Shown: positions 19,412-29,755, numbered from the stretch's first letter. The stretch: 64,000 nt of DNA from Mariprofundus aestuarium (GCF_002795805.1 NZ_CP018799.1:1605001-1669000), one strand, 5' to 3'. Numbers and translations are program-made. The notes: generated by a model from the letters alone, not told the origin.

Positions 19412-20005
19412 TTATTTCCACTTAATCTTGATACGCTCGAAAATATCGAGGATATGCTTATGACCCAGAATCAGGTGGTATATCACCATGGAGACATGAC
19501 AGGCCAGGAAGGTCCAGATCACGATGCCAAACGTTTCATGCATTTCAAACATGAACAGCATATCCTGTGTCATCGTACCGTCGGAACGCACCCCGTTCAT
19601 CACATAGGCGCCGGTAAGGCCGAGCGCTATCAGGGTCAGGAATCCGAGGCCGTGCATGGCTCCAGCCAGTGCTGTGCGATTTTCAGGCGGTGCAAGGTTG
19701 CCAGTGAACACACCTGGAAGCTCCTCTTTTGCAGACTTGAAGAATGCCGCACGATGTTTTTTAGAGAACCATGGTACAAGGCGCCCCCAGGCATCCTTTT
19801 CCGCAAATCGAGTCATGGCATAAATACTACTGATCAGGAAAGCACCCCAACCAAAAAGCATGATATGAAGCGAGAAAAGAACCGTTTCATACGTCACCAG
19901 TTTTCCGGGCTCAGGCACAAACATCAGCAACGAACTGATAAGCTGGAATGCAACCGTAATGATCATCGACATATGAAGTACGCGAGTAACTGTATTAATA
20001 CGCAT
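19412..20005 (-). CDS. Cytochrome b561-like membrane protein
   Basis: A 197-residue integral membrane protein with four to five TMs and paired histidines placed as in di-haem b-type cytochromes (RVLHMSMI, SLHIMLFGWG, AMHGLGFL, EMHETFGIV, CHVSMVIYH). It likely passes electrons at the cytoplasmic membrane; the partner is unknown. The ATG at 20005 is preferred because GGAGG sits five bases upstream; a longer frame starts 13 codons earlier. It is the first gene of a pair with the SUMF1-like exported protein, which suggests a shared periplasmic function. Confidence 0.82.
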   Translation of the reverse strand: MRINTVTRVLHMSMIITVAFQLISSLLMFVPEPGKLVTYETVLFSLHIMLFGWGAFLISSIYAMTRFAEKDAWGRLVPWFSKKHRAAFFKSAKEELPGVFTGNLAPPENRTALAGAMHGLGFLTLIALGLTGAYVMNGVRSDGTMTQDMLFMFEMHETFGIVIWTFLACHVSMVIYHLILGHKHILDIFERIKIKWK

Positions 20006-20148
20006 GTAACCTCCACCAAGGTAGTAAAATTGGCTGCGAATCATAGATTAAATAATTATATTATCAACAGCTAATATAACGCAGGTATCTGAACGAGGGA
20101 ATAACCCCGTCCCGAGGGATGCGCAGCCTGCTCCTTTTACCTGCTAAT

Positions 20149-20787
20149 TCAAGTGACCTGCTTGCTTCCCCTGCCCTTGAAGAAAAGGTAGACAATCAAA
20201 CTGAGGATAGCCGCAAAGAAACACCATACCGAGAAGAATGCGGCTGTGTAGAACAGGTAAGCAATAACAAACAGCACTATCGCCAGGGCACCGAAAACCC
20301 GGATCAACCTGTGGCTGGAGAAGAGTGAGACCAGACATGTGGCTGCAATATAGAGCAGCATCATCGGCCATTCGTAAAGGCTGGGTGAGATATAAATAAT
20401 ATGGTGATCTGCCACTGCCGTTAGCGGCTGCAGGGTAATCAGCAGTAGCAAATGAATACTTACCGAAACACCGATAAGGCGGAATATCCACATCGCCTTC
20501 AACCGCCATCTTTCCGTTTCCAACAACCCTACCGCAAATGGCACATAGATAGGCCACAGCACATGTGAAAACATCGTAAACAGATAGGTCATCACTGTTT
20601 TGAGTTGCGGCATATCATAATGGAACGAGAGCCAGAGAGTCCCTTCGATGATTTGCTGAATACCAAACAGCAGAGGAATCAAGGCAAAGCCCAGCTCACG
20701 CTTCTCTTTCGCCAGCTTCAGCGTCAATGCGCCAACCGAGATCAATGATCCACCAACGATGAAACTGGCTGTCGCTGAAAAACACAT
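20149..20787 (-). CDS. DUF6629-like seven-TM membrane protein
   Basis: A 212-residue hydrophobic protein with about seven TM segments. It starts with MCFSATASFIVGGSLI, the hallmark N-terminus of the family annotated DUF6629, and continues with the LLFGIQQIIEGTLWL segment. No enzymatic residues are known for the family. It is monocistronic, divergent from the methyltransferase gene at 20911, and 143 bases upstream of the cytochrome b gene on the same strand. Confidence 0.8.
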   Translation of the reverse strand: MCFSATASFIVGGSLISVGALTLKLAKEKRELGFALIPLLFGIQQIIEGTLWLSFHYDMPQLKTVMTYLFTMFSHVLWPIYVPFAVGLLETERWRLKAMWIFRLIGVSVSIHLLLLITLQPLTAVADHHIIYISPSLYEWPMMLLYIAATCLVSLFSSHRLIRVFGALAIVLFVIAYLFYTAAFFSVWCFFAAILSLIVYLFFKGRGSKQVT

Positions 20788-20910
20788 AACGCCTGCTACT
20801 CTTCAACCGCAACCAGAGCAATTGATAGTTTCAAGTGTAAGCGCTCAGTCGCAATAACCTATGCATCACTTAGAAATAAAACACACTATGGATTTATCCT
20901 GTTTAAGGTC

Positions 20911-21384
20911 ATGATAGCGGTCATGGACAAGTTCAATCTTAAGATCCCTCCGATTCCCCTCGCTCTCATCTGCGGGTTGATGATCTGGTCACTGGCTGAG
21001 CTACTCGGCACGCACTCGATGGGAATCGAGATTCGACGTGCTGTAGCTGTCCTCTTGTTGACCGTAGCTGCGGCGATAGACCTCACCGCGCTGATTACCT
21101 TCTTCAGGTCGAAAACCACTGTCGATCCCCGCTATCCGCACAAAACATCGAAAATGGTGACCAGCGGTATCTACCGTTTCAGCAGGAACCCGATGTATCT
21201 CGGGCTTGCCATCATGCTGGCATCACTGAGCCTCTGGCTGGGCGCCCGATTCGGTCTCTTCGTTGTTGTACTGTTCATCCTCTATATGAACCGTTTCCAG
21301 ATCGAACCGGAAGAGCAGGCGTTGGAAAATCAGTTCGGCAAATCCTATCTGGAGTACAAGTCCAGCGTCCGCCGTTGGATTTAG
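20911..21384 (+). CDS. Isoprenylcysteine/phospholipid methyltransferase family protein
   Basis: A 157-residue membrane protein of the ICMT/PEMT-like fold with about four TMs. The conserved C-terminal half reads TSGIYRFSRNPMYLGLAI, then EPEEQALENQFGKSYLEY and VRRWI, which is the SAM-binding and catalytic region of this family. The substrate in bacteria is usually unknown. TAAGG lies five bases before the ATG at 20911; an alternative ATG is four codons later. It is followed by a gap that contains a CRP-like palindrome. Confidence 0.85.
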   Translation: MIAVMDKFNLKIPPIPLALICGLMIWSLAELLGTHSMGIEIRRAVAVLLLTVAAAIDLTALITFFRSKTTVDPRYPHKTSKMVTSGIYRFSRNPMYLGLAIMLASLSLWLGARFGLFVVVLFILYMNRFQIEPEEQALENQFGKSYLEYKSSVRRWI

Positions 21385-21426
21385 TCAACTTGAACCATCA
21401 CTATTAATGGCGCAGACACCAGTAAC

Positions 21427-21442
21427 TGTGATTGCTATCACA
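21427..21442. promoter_or_regulatory. CRP-like palindrome upstream of HD-GYP gene
   Basis: Perfect TGTGA-N6-TCACA (spacer TTGCTA). It lies in the 226-base gap before the GAF/HD-GYP gene. It matches the site at 10884-10899 in both half-sites. Confidence 0.6.
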
Positions 21443-21610
21443 GCTCGTCGGAGCCATCCAAATACCATTCGGGTGTTTATTTCACTATTGCATAAACTTT
21501 TAGCCAAAGGAGCCGATAGATGGGATTCTGCAACACCGGAATGCTGCTCCTGATGTGAAAAAACTCAGCAGCTGATATAGTTAGGTCTGTTATGACAGGG
21601 AGGTTGAACG

Positions 21611-23284
21611 ATTTCACACTTAGACGCTGCTGTAAAAGAGGATGCAAGCAAACAGAATCAGGATCGCGACCTTCTTTCCAGAATTGAGAAACTGAACGCG
21701 ATCGGCATTGCCCTATCGTCTGAGAAGGATATGCCTCGTCTTCTGGAGATGATCCTCGTCGGGGCAAAGCTTATTACCCGCGCCGATGGCGGCACGCTCT
21801 ACACAGTCAATGATGACAAAAAGCTCTCCTTTGAAATCGTACGCACAACCTCGCTTGGCATCGCAATGGGGGGCACCAGTAATCGCCGGGTTCAATTCAA
21901 GGCGATCTCCCTCTATCACCGCGACGGCAGGCCCAACAACGAACGTGTCGTAGCCTACTCGGCCCTGAACAACGCAACAGTTAACCTGCCTGACGTTTAT
22001 GACGATCAAGGCACAGAGTTCGATTTTACCGGCCCTCGCATGTTCGACCAGCGCATGAACTACCGCACACGCTCAATGCTCTCGGTACCTATGATTAACC
22101 ATGATGGCAAAACGATCGGCGTGATTCAGTTGATTAACAAACAGGACAAACAGAATAGCGCTGTGATGGAGTTCGATAATAATGACGTACACCTGGTCAA
22201 ATCGCTGGCCAGCCAGGCAGCCATCGCACTGACCAACAAACGGTTGGTCGATGATCTCAAAGAACTGTTTGACTCCTTTATTAAAACCATCGCAACAGGT
22301 ATCGATGAAAAATCGCCCTATACCGGCGGTCACTGCAGGCGTGTGCCCGAACTGACCCTTGCACTGGCCGAAGCTGCCAGCCGGGATAACAACCGCATGA
22401 AGGCTTTCACATTAACCAACCAGAAGCGCTACACCCTCGAAGTTGCCTCATGGCTGCACGACTGTGGCAAGCTTTCGACGCCCGTACACGTAGTCGACAA
22501 GGCAACCAAGCTGGAGACAATCCATGATCGCATCCACCTCATCGACACCCGCTTTGAGGTACTTAAGCGCGATGCCGAAATCACCAAGCTGACAAAGCTG
22601 CTGGAGTCCGGCTCAGACAACCCGGAGGCTGAAGCGATCGAGAAGTGCTACACAGAAGAGATCCAAGCCCTGAATGAAGAACGTGATTTCATCCGCCACT
22701 GCAATGCGGGAGTAGAATCCATGGCGCATGAACTAAAGGATCGGGTGAAAAAAATTGCCACGCGCACCTGGCGCAATTGCGAAGGTCAGGTCGCCCCCTT
22801 CTTCTCCGAGGATGAGCTAAACAACCTTCTGATTCACTACGGCACCCTCAATGCCGAAGAACGAAAGATCGTCAACGACCACATCGTGGTCACTAATAAG
22901 ATGCTGGAATCGATGAAGTTCCCGGAGAACATGAAAGAGGTCCCTGAATATGCCGGTGGTCATCACGAACGCATGGACGGCACAGGTTATCCACAGGGCC
23001 TAACGCGCGAGCAGATGAGTGTGCCAGCCAGAGTAATGGCCATTGCCGATGTTTTCGAGGCCTTAACTGCAGAAGATCGCCCCTACAAAGATGGCAAGAA
23101 GCTCTCCGAGGCACTATCCATCCTCGGCAGGATGAAGCTGCAGAACCATATCGATCCCGACCTTTTCGATATCTTTATCCACGAGAAGGTCTATCTCCCC
23201 TACGCCCGTGAGTACATGGATCCGAAGCTGATAGATATCGAAGAGCCTTTTGAGATTCCCGGCTATCCGTTCAAAATGCCATAA
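21611..23284 (+). CDS. GAF / HD-GYP c-di-GMP phosphodiesterase-like protein
   Basis: A soluble protein with an N-terminal GAF domain (about residues 50-205) and an HD-GYP domain with LHDCGKLSTP and HHERMDGTGYPQGL, so the metal and GYP motifs are present. An insert of over 100 residues rich in charged helix separates the HD and GYP parts, longer than usual. The first ATG in frame (21731) cuts the GAF domain: the 40 codons upstream continue in frame with coding character (DLLSRIEKLNAIGIALSSEK). The only start behind a ribosome-binding site is an ATT at 21611, seven bases after GGGAGG. That rare start is inferred. The predicted role is cyclic di-GMP hydrolysis. Confidence 0.85.
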   Translation: MSHLDAAVKEDASKQNQDRDLLSRIEKLNAIGIALSSEKDMPRLLEMILVGAKLITRADGGTLYTVNDDKKLSFEIVRTTSLGIAMGGTSNRRVQFKAISLYHRDGRPNNERVVAYSALNNATVNLPDVYDDQGTEFDFTGPRMFDQRMNYRTRSMLSVPMINHDGKTIGVIQLINKQDKQNSAVMEFDNNDVHLVKSLASQAAIALTNKRLVDDLKELFDSFIKTIATGIDEKSPYTGGHCRRVPELTLALAEAASRDNNRMKAFTLTNQKRYTLEVASWLHDCGKLSTPVHVVDKATKLETIHDRIHLIDTRFEVLKRDAEITKLTKLLESGSDNPEAEAIEKCYTEEIQALNEERDFIRHCNAGVESMAHELKDRVKKIATRTWRNCEGQVAPFFSEDELNNLLIHYGTLNAEERKIVNDHIVVTNKMLESMKFPENMKEVPEYAGGHHERMDGTGYPQGLTREQMSVPARVMAIADVFEALTAEDRPYKDGKKLSEALSILGRMKLQNHIDPDLFDIFIHEKVYLPYAREYMDPKLIDIEEPFEIPGYPFKMP

Positions 23285-23315
23285 AAAAGGGCCACCAGTC
23301 GGCAGCCCTTTTTTT
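23283..23315. terminator. Bidirectional terminator after HD-GYP gene
   Basis: AAAAAAGGGC pairs with GCCCTTTTTT, with an inner CC/GG pair. It lies between the convergent HD-GYP and phosphofructokinase genes. Confidence 0.85.
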
Positions 23316-23338
23316 GCTTAAGATAAGATCGAGTTAAA

Positions 23339-24523
23339 TCAGAAAAGCTTACCCATTTTCGGCATCTCGCCGACCAGCGGAGAAACATAATCAAGCCACG
23401 CCTGTGTGACGTCGTTACCAGCCTCATTGATATACTCATCCTTCATCTCGGTTGCCTCACGTGCCACACTTGAGAGCGGCGTGATAAAACATTCACTGGC
23501 ATATGGTACACTGGAGATCCTGCGGATCGCGACAGAACCGGGTTCAGCGGTTGCCACCGCATGGTTAACACCGAAATCGCCAACCATACGTGCCTCGGAG
23601 GCATCCACTTCGGAGACTACCGCTGGAAAGCTGCGCTGCAGGTAACCGAAGGTATCCGCGCGTACGCGTACTGTTTCACCGGCATAAGCCTCTTTCACCT
23701 TACCGGAAAGGAAGTCACCGAGTGCACCGGTACCGGAGAGTTGAAGGTTGCCGTGGCTGTCACGTTCACCGGAAGTCATAACTGGCTCACCGGCAGCATT
23801 GGTAATGCCTTCGGATACAGCTACAACACAGCGACCATATTTGGCCACAACAGCTTTCACATCAGCCTGGAACTTTGCCACATCAAAGGTACGCTCCGGC
23901 ACATAAATCAGATGCGGGCCATCGCCCTCATCCTGACGCGCCAATGCAGATGCAGCAGTAAGGAAACCTGCATCACGACCCATTACGATATTAATTTTGA
24001 TGCCGGCAAGGGCGGCGTTGTCACGGTCATCGCCCATGAACGCCAGCGCAACAAACTTCGCTGCAGAGGCATAACCCGGGCAGTGATCAGTCACACGCAG
24101 ATCGTTATCAATGGTTTTAGGAATATGGATGGTACAGAAATCGTAGTTGGCCTCTTTGGCCATCTCGGCGATGATATGGGCCGTCTCTGCAGAATCATTT
24201 CCCCCAATATAAAAGAAGTAACGTACATCATTCTTTTTGAACACTTCAAATACGCGCTCGCATTCGGCTTTGCCTGGCTTCAGGCGTACAGAGCCCAGTC
24301 CTGCTGCGGGCGTAGCAGCAAGCAACTCAAGCTCTTCATCACTCTGTGTCGTCAGATCAATGAAATCCTCTTTCATAATCCCTGCAATACCGTGGTGTGC
24401 GCCAAGAATGCCCGTAATATCGGCATGTTTCCTTGCTGCCAGCACCGCGCCTACCAGCGACTGATTAATGACTGCGGTCGGACCTCCGGACTGTCCTATC
24501 ACCATCTTACCTTTCAAAGCCAT
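23339..24523 (-). CDS. PPi-dependent 6-phosphofructokinase
   Basis: A 394-residue phosphofructokinase. The phosphoryl-donor motif is GGNDS rather than the GGDGS of ATP enzymes, and the catalytic loop reads PKTIDNDL, as in pyrophosphate-dependent members. In other autotrophs and methanotrophs such enzymes act reversibly on fructose-6-phosphate and also on sedoheptulose-7-phosphate. The N-terminus MVIGQSGGPTAVINQSL is typical. The ATG at 24523 follows GGAGGG; the longer frame is not supported. It is divergent from the IMPase-like gene and opens the carbon-metabolism block. PPi use is inferred from motif. Confidence 0.88.
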   Translation of the reverse strand: MALKGKMVIGQSGGPTAVINQSLVGAVLAARKHADITGILGAHHGIAGIMKEDFIDLTTQSDEELELLAATPAAGLGSVRLKPGKAECERVFEVFKKNDVRYFFYIGGNDSAETAHIIAEMAKEANYDFCTIHIPKTIDNDLRVTDHCPGYASAAKFVALAFMGDDRDNAALAGIKINIVMGRDAGFLTAASALARQDEGDGPHLIYVPERTFDVAKFQADVKAVVAKYGRCVVAVSEGITNAAGEPVMTSGERDSHGNLQLSGTGALGDFLSGKVKEAYAGETVRVRADTFGYLQRSFPAVVSEVDASEARMVGDFGVNHAVATAEPGSVAIRRISSVPYASECFITPLSSVAREATEMKDEYINEAGNDVTQAWLDYVSPLVGEMPKMGKLF

Positions 24524-24632
24524 GATTAGCCCTCCTATAATTGGAACGGCATAATAGCGTCTTCCAGGCCACATGACATCTCCAATCTGTACAGACAGGA
24601 TATGCTGCCACATCAATCAAGGAATGAAGATC

Positions 24633-25427
24633 ATGACGTTAGAGTCCAGACTGCAGCAGATATCCAGAATCCTGATCAGAGCTGGTCATGAGATCATCAT
24701 ACCCGCATACGAATCGGCAGTATTAACCATGCAGAAAGCAGACGGTTCTATCGTTACCAAGACCGATCTGGCCTGCCAGCACTATATTGAGAATGAACTG
24801 GCAAAGATTGATGGTGATATCGTCTTTCTTGGCGAAGAGATGAGTCTGGATGAGCAACTGGATTGCCTGAAGCAAAAGAGCGGTACTTTCTGGTGCCTTG
24901 ATCCTCTCGACGGCACCACCAACTTTGCGACATCGTTCCCGGGCTTCGCCATTTCACTGGCCCTGATTAGAGAAGGCAAAGTAGAGCTGGCCTGTACGCA
25001 CGATCCTGTTCGCGGAGAGACATTTACCGCAAGCGCTGGTGGTGGCGCATTCCTCAACGGCAGCAAGATTCACTGTTCAAAGGAGGACCAACTCTCCAAC
25101 AGCGTCGGTTTTATTGATTTTAAACGACTGAACAGGGATACCGCATCCCGCTTTGCCACTGAAAAAATATTTCGCAGCCAGCGCAATGTCGGTAGCTGCG
25201 CACTGGAGTGGGCATGGCTGGCAGCTGGCCGTGGTCAGTTCATCATCCACGGTGGCGAGAAGTTATGGGACTATGCCGCCGGCAGCTTGCTGGTCGCTGA
25301 AGCAGGTGGCTGCGTTGGTGATTTTTCCGGCAACCCTCTCTTTCCAGCCGCATCACTCTCATCGCCCATTCTCTCCACGTGCACACACGCTGTTCAGAAT
25401 GAACTAAAACAACAACTGGCATTCTGA
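24633..25427 (+). CDS. Inositol-monophosphatase superfamily phosphatase
   Basis: A 264-residue Mg-dependent phosphatase with the three IMPase metal motifs: LGEE, CLDPLDGTTNFA and WDYAAGSLLVAEAGG. The family includes inositol monophosphatase, histidinol phosphatase, CysQ and some FBPases; sequence alone does not decide between them. AAGGA lies nine bases before the ATG at 24633, and the nearer ATG at 24624 has no spacing, so 24633 is preferred. It is divergent from the phosphofructokinase gene and upstream of glpX, which makes a sugar-phosphate substrate plausible. Confidence 0.85.
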   Translation: MTLESRLQQISRILIRAGHEIIIPAYESAVLTMQKADGSIVTKTDLACQHYIENELAKIDGDIVFLGEEMSLDEQLDCLKQKSGTFWCLDPLDGTTNFATSFPGFAISLALIREGKVELACTHDPVRGETFTASAGGGAFLNGSKIHCSKEDQLSNSVGFIDFKRLNRDTASRFATEKIFRSQRNVGSCALEWAWLAAGRGQFIIHGGEKLWDYAAGSLLVAEAGGCVGDFSGNPLFPAASLSSPILSTCTHAVQNELKQQLAF

Positions 25428-25506
25428 ATTCCTTTGAAAGTAAAGTGCTTTTCAAGCCACTCCATTCGGGGTCGCATTTTATGCACAAAACAGCTAGAGT
25501 GCGGTT

Positions 25507-25520
25507 GCTAAAATTTTAGC
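25507..25520. promoter_or_regulatory. Perfect 14-bp palindrome before glpX
   Basis: GCTAAAATTTTAGC, an uninterrupted palindrome 26 bases before the glpX start. The position suits an operator for the carbon block. The binding protein is unknown. Confidence 0.4.
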
Positions 25521-25546
25521 GTCTTTGTATTTTATGAGGGGGAAAC

Positions 25547-26500
25547 ATGGGAAGCGTTTGCGATCTTAAGATTGATTTGGTGGAAGTGTGTGAGGCAGCA
25601 GCCCGCGCTTGTGCCCCGTTTGTAGGTTCCGGTCAGAAGGATGAGGGCGACGGCCTGGCAGTTGATGCCATGCGCGAACGCATCAATCAGGTAAAAATGA
25701 AAGGTGTTGTTGTCATTGGCGAAGGCGCCAAAGATGAAGCCCCTGCCCTGTATGACGACGAGCCTGTTGGCACAGGCGAAGGCATTGGCGTTGATATCGC
25801 CGTTGACCCGATTGAAGGCACCAACCTGTTTGCTAAAGACATGCCTGGTTCCATTGTAACACTGGCCGCAGCACCTGCAGGCTCCATGTATCGCCCGGGC
25901 GCTTGTTTCTACATGGACAAGCAGGTCTATCCTAAAGCCGCACGCGGCAAAATTGATCCGGAAGCACCGGTTGCAGACCGCTTGCATGCACTTGCCAAAG
26001 CACTCGGCAAAGACATTAAAGAGATTCGTGTATTCATTCTCGATAAACCTCGCCACAAAGAGATGATTCAGGAAGTTTACGCTTGTGGCGCCAAGGTTCG
26101 CCTGGCTACTGATGGCGATGTAAACGGCGCAATTCAGGCTGTACTAAATATGGGTTCCGATGCCCTGTTCGGCATTGGCGGAACACCGGAAGGCATCGTA
26201 ACAGCCTGTGCTGCACGTGCGATGGGCGCGGAAATGTTTGGTCGAATGGCACCTCAGAAGGATTTTGAGATTAAGCTGTGTGAAGAAGAAGGAATTGACA
26301 CCAAACGCATCATCACCCGTGACGAACTCGTCACCTCTGATGACTGCATGTTTGTTGCTACTGGTTTGACCAGTGGTGCATATTGTCATCACGTTAAGGT
26401 TGGCTCTGATGCCGATGGTCGCTACATGACCACCGACACCGTTGTGCTCTCCGGATCTGTTGGCAATATTCGCCGCGTTCAGACCACACTGCACGTTTAA
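25547..26500 (+). CDS. glpX: Class II fructose-1,6-bisphosphatase (GlpX type)
   Basis: Hydrolyses fructose-1,6-bisphosphate and in many autotrophs also sedoheptulose-1,7-bisphosphate, the committed regenerative steps of the Calvin cycle. The 317-residue product shows GEGAKDEAP, VDPIEGTNLFAKD and GIGGTPEGIVTACAARAMG, all GlpX signatures. GAGGGGG is placed before the ATG. It leads the plus-strand series tkt-gap-pgk-pyk-fba. A perfect AT-rich palindrome lies just upstream, and a second inverted repeat lies between it and tkt. Confidence 0.94.
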   Translation: MGSVCDLKIDLVEVCEAAARACAPFVGSGQKDEGDGLAVDAMRERINQVKMKGVVVIGEGAKDEAPALYDDEPVGTGEGIGVDIAVDPIEGTNLFAKDMPGSIVTLAAAPAGSMYRPGACFYMDKQVYPKAARGKIDPEAPVADRLHALAKALGKDIKEIRVFILDKPRHKEMIQEVYACGAKVRLATDGDVNGAIQAVLNMGSDALFGIGGTPEGIVTACAARAMGAEMFGRMAPQKDFEIKLCEEEGIDTKRIITRDELVTSDDCMFVATGLTSGAYCHHVKVGSDADGRYMTTDTVVLSGSVGNIRRVQTTLHV

Positions 26501-26532
26501 TTACTAAAAAAGAGTTAGGGATTAAGCCAACC

Positions 26533-26551
26533 TCATAAGCTGAGCTTATGA
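26533..26551. repeat. Inverted repeat between glpX and tkt
   Basis: TCATAAGC-TGA-GCTTATGA, eight-base arms with a three-base centre. It is followed on the plus strand by an A-run rather than a T-run, so it is not a plus-strand terminator. It could be an operator or mRNA hairpin. Confidence 0.4.
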
Positions 26552-26642
26552 AAAAAATAACAACTACTGATTTGGCATGAATGGTTGCATCTGCGATCAT
26601 TCAGCCGACACTATATAATATAGATAAGGGGAACATAAGCAT

Positions 26643-28631
26643 ATGAGTAATAGCAGCCGTAGACACCTGGCCAATGCCGTTCGCGCACTTGCGATGGATA
26701 GCGTCCAGAAAGCAAATTCCGGACACCCGGGCGCTCCAATGGGCATGGCAGATATCGCCGAAGTCCTGTGGAACGACTACATGAAGCACAATCCGACGAA
26801 CCCTAAATGGGCCGATCGTGACCGCTTCATTCTTTCAAATGGTCACGGCTCTATGCTGATCTACTCTCTCCTGCACCTGACCGGCTACGATCTGGGCATG
26901 GAAGATCTTAAGCAGTTCCGCCAGCTGCACTCCCGCACACCGGGTCACCCGGAGTATGGTTATGCTCCAGGCGTTGAGACCACTACTGGGCCACTCGGTC
27001 AGGGCATTACCAATGGTGTCGGCATGGCTTTGGCTGAAAAGACACTGGCAGCTCAGTTCAACAAGCCAGGTCACGAAATCGTTGACCACAACACCTACGT
27101 ATTCCTCGGCGATGGCTGCCTGATGGAAGGTATCTCTCATGAAGCATGCTCACTGGCTGGCACACTCGGTCTGGGCAAGCTGATTGCATTCTGGGATGAC
27201 AATGGCATCTCAATTGATGGCCACGTTGAAGGCTGGTTCACTGATGATACGCCAGGCCGCTTTGAATCTTATGGCTGGCAGGTTATTCGTGGTGTTGATG
27301 GCCATGATGCTGAAGAGATCAAACAGGCTATTGAGACTGCAAAAGCTGAAACCGGCAAGCCTACTATGATCTGCTGCAAAACAGTTATCGGCTTCGGTTC
27401 TCCAAACATGGCTGGCACTCATGACTGCCACGGCGCAGCCCTTGGTGATGAAGAGATCGCACTGGTTCGTAAAGAGCTGGGTTGGGATCACGCACCATTT
27501 GAAATCCCTGCAGATGTATATGCTGGCTGGGACAACAAAGATGCTGGCGCTGCTGCAGAATCTGACTGGGATGCACGTTTCGCTGCATACGCAGCTGAAT
27601 TCCCTGCTGAGGCAGCAGAGTTCACACGTCGCATTAACAGCGAACTGGCTGCTGATTGGGACGCTGCCGCTGATGCATTCATTGCTGAAGTTGCTGCAAA
27701 GGGTGAAACCATTGCATCACGTAAGGCTTCTCAGAACGCCATCGAAGGTCTGGCTAAGATCACCCCTGAATTCCTGGGTGGCTCCGCCGACCTCGCAGGT
27801 TCAAACCTGACACTGTGGTCTGGTGCTAAACCAGTCATCAACGACGCTGCCGGCAACTACGTGAACTACGGTGTACGTGAGTTCGGCATGGCTGCGATGA
27901 TCAATGGCATCTCCCTGCACGGCGGCTTCGTACCTTATGGTGCAACCTTCCTGATGTTCTCTGAGTATGCACGCAACGCACTGCGTATGGCTGCACTGAT
28001 GAAAGTGCGTCATATCGAAGTATTCACCCATGACTCTATCGGTCTTGGCGAAGATGGCCCTACCCATCAGCCAGTTGAACAGACAGCAACACTGCGCATG
28101 ATTCCGAACATGGATGTTTGGCGCCCTTGTGACGCTGTTGAATCGACTGTTGCCTGGAAAGTTGCGATCAAGAACACAACTGGCCCAAGCTCTCTGATCT
28201 TCTCACGTCAGAACCTGCCACATCAGGATCGTACCGCTGAGCAGATCAAACTGATCGAACGCGGTGGCTACATCCTGAAAGATTGTGCAGGCACTCCTGA
28301 TGTAATCATCATTGCAACCGGTTCTGAAGTCTCTCTGGCTATGGAAGCAGCAGCTGCATCAGATAAGAACGTTCGCGTTGTATCCATGCCATCGACTAAC
28401 GCATTCGATGCGCAGGATGCTGATTACAGAGAGTCTGTACTGCCATCATCTGTGACTGCACGTGTTGCAGTTGAAGCTGGCGTCACAGGTTTCTGGGCGA
28501 AGTATGTTGGCCTGAACGGCAAGGTGATCGGTATCGACACCTTTGGCGAGTCAGCTCCAGCAGGCGAACTGTTCAAAATGTTTGGCATTACCACTGAGGC
28601 GGTAGTCGCAGCGGTCAACGAAGTAGCATAA
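26643..28631 (+). CDS. tkt: Transketolase
   Basis: TPP enzyme that moves two-carbon units between sugar phosphates in the Calvin and pentose-phosphate cycles. The 662-residue length is standard. The N-terminal domain has [31 protein letters not shown] and the TPP-binding motif [13 protein letters not shown]...DDN. The pyrimidine-binding domain has [14 protein letters not shown] and [16 protein letters not shown] lies before the ATG. The central linker (about residues 300-345) is unusually Ala-rich. It is flanked by hairpins on both sides. Confidence 0.97.
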   Translation: MSNSSRRHLANAVRALAMDSVQKANSGHPGAPMGMADIAEVLWNDYMKHNPTNPKWADRDRFILSNGHGSMLIYSLLHLTGYDLGMEDLKQFRQLHSRTPGHPEYGYAPGVETTTGPLGQGITNGVGMALAEKTLAAQFNKPGHEIVDHNTYVFLGDGCLMEGISHEACSLAGTLGLGKLIAFWDDNGISIDGHVEGWFTDDTPGRFESYGWQVIRGVDGHDAEEIKQAIETAKAETGKPTMICCKTVIGFGSPNMAGTHDCHGAALGDEEIALVRKELGWDHAPFEIPADVYAGWDNKDAGAAAESDWDARFAAYAAEFPAEAAEFTRRINSELAADWDAAADAFIAEVAAKGETIASRKASQNAIEGLAKITPEFLGGSADLAGSNLTLWSGAKPVINDAAGNYVNYGVREFGMAAMINGISLHGGFVPYGATFLMFSEYARNALRMAALMKVRHIEVFTHDSIGLGEDGPTHQPVEQTATLRMIPNMDVWRPCDAVESTVAWKVAIKNTTGPSSLIFSRQNLPHQDRTAEQIKLIERGGYILKDCAGTPDVIIIATGSEVSLAMEAAAASDKNVRVVSMPSTNAFDAQDADYRESVLPSSVTARVAVEAGVTGFWAKYVGLNGKVIGIDTFGESAPAGELFKMFGITTEAVVAAVNEVA

Positions 28632-28641
28632 ATCAACGCCT

Positions 28642-28699
28642 ATTGGACTTTTTCTGCCTTTCGACTATATATCACTGTCGAAAGGCAGAGAAATCCAAT
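28642..28699 (+). repeat. Long stem-loop between tkt and gap
   Basis: A perfect 12-base stem, CTGCCTTTCGAC / GTCGAAAGGCAG, around an 11-base loop. It is extended outward by ATTGGA/TCCAAT. No T-run follows, so it is more like an mRNA-stabilising or processing hairpin than a terminator. Confidence 0.65.
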
Positions 28700-28721
28700 A
28701 CGCTTTCTTATTAAGATGTAA

Positions 28722-29747
<1,026 letters not shown>

Positions 29748-29755
29748 TCAAATAG

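Noticed and set aside
23561-24529. 322-residue plus-strand open frame
   Set aside because: Lies fully antisense to the phosphofructokinase gene, whose motifs and length are canonical. The antisense product has no recognisable motif.
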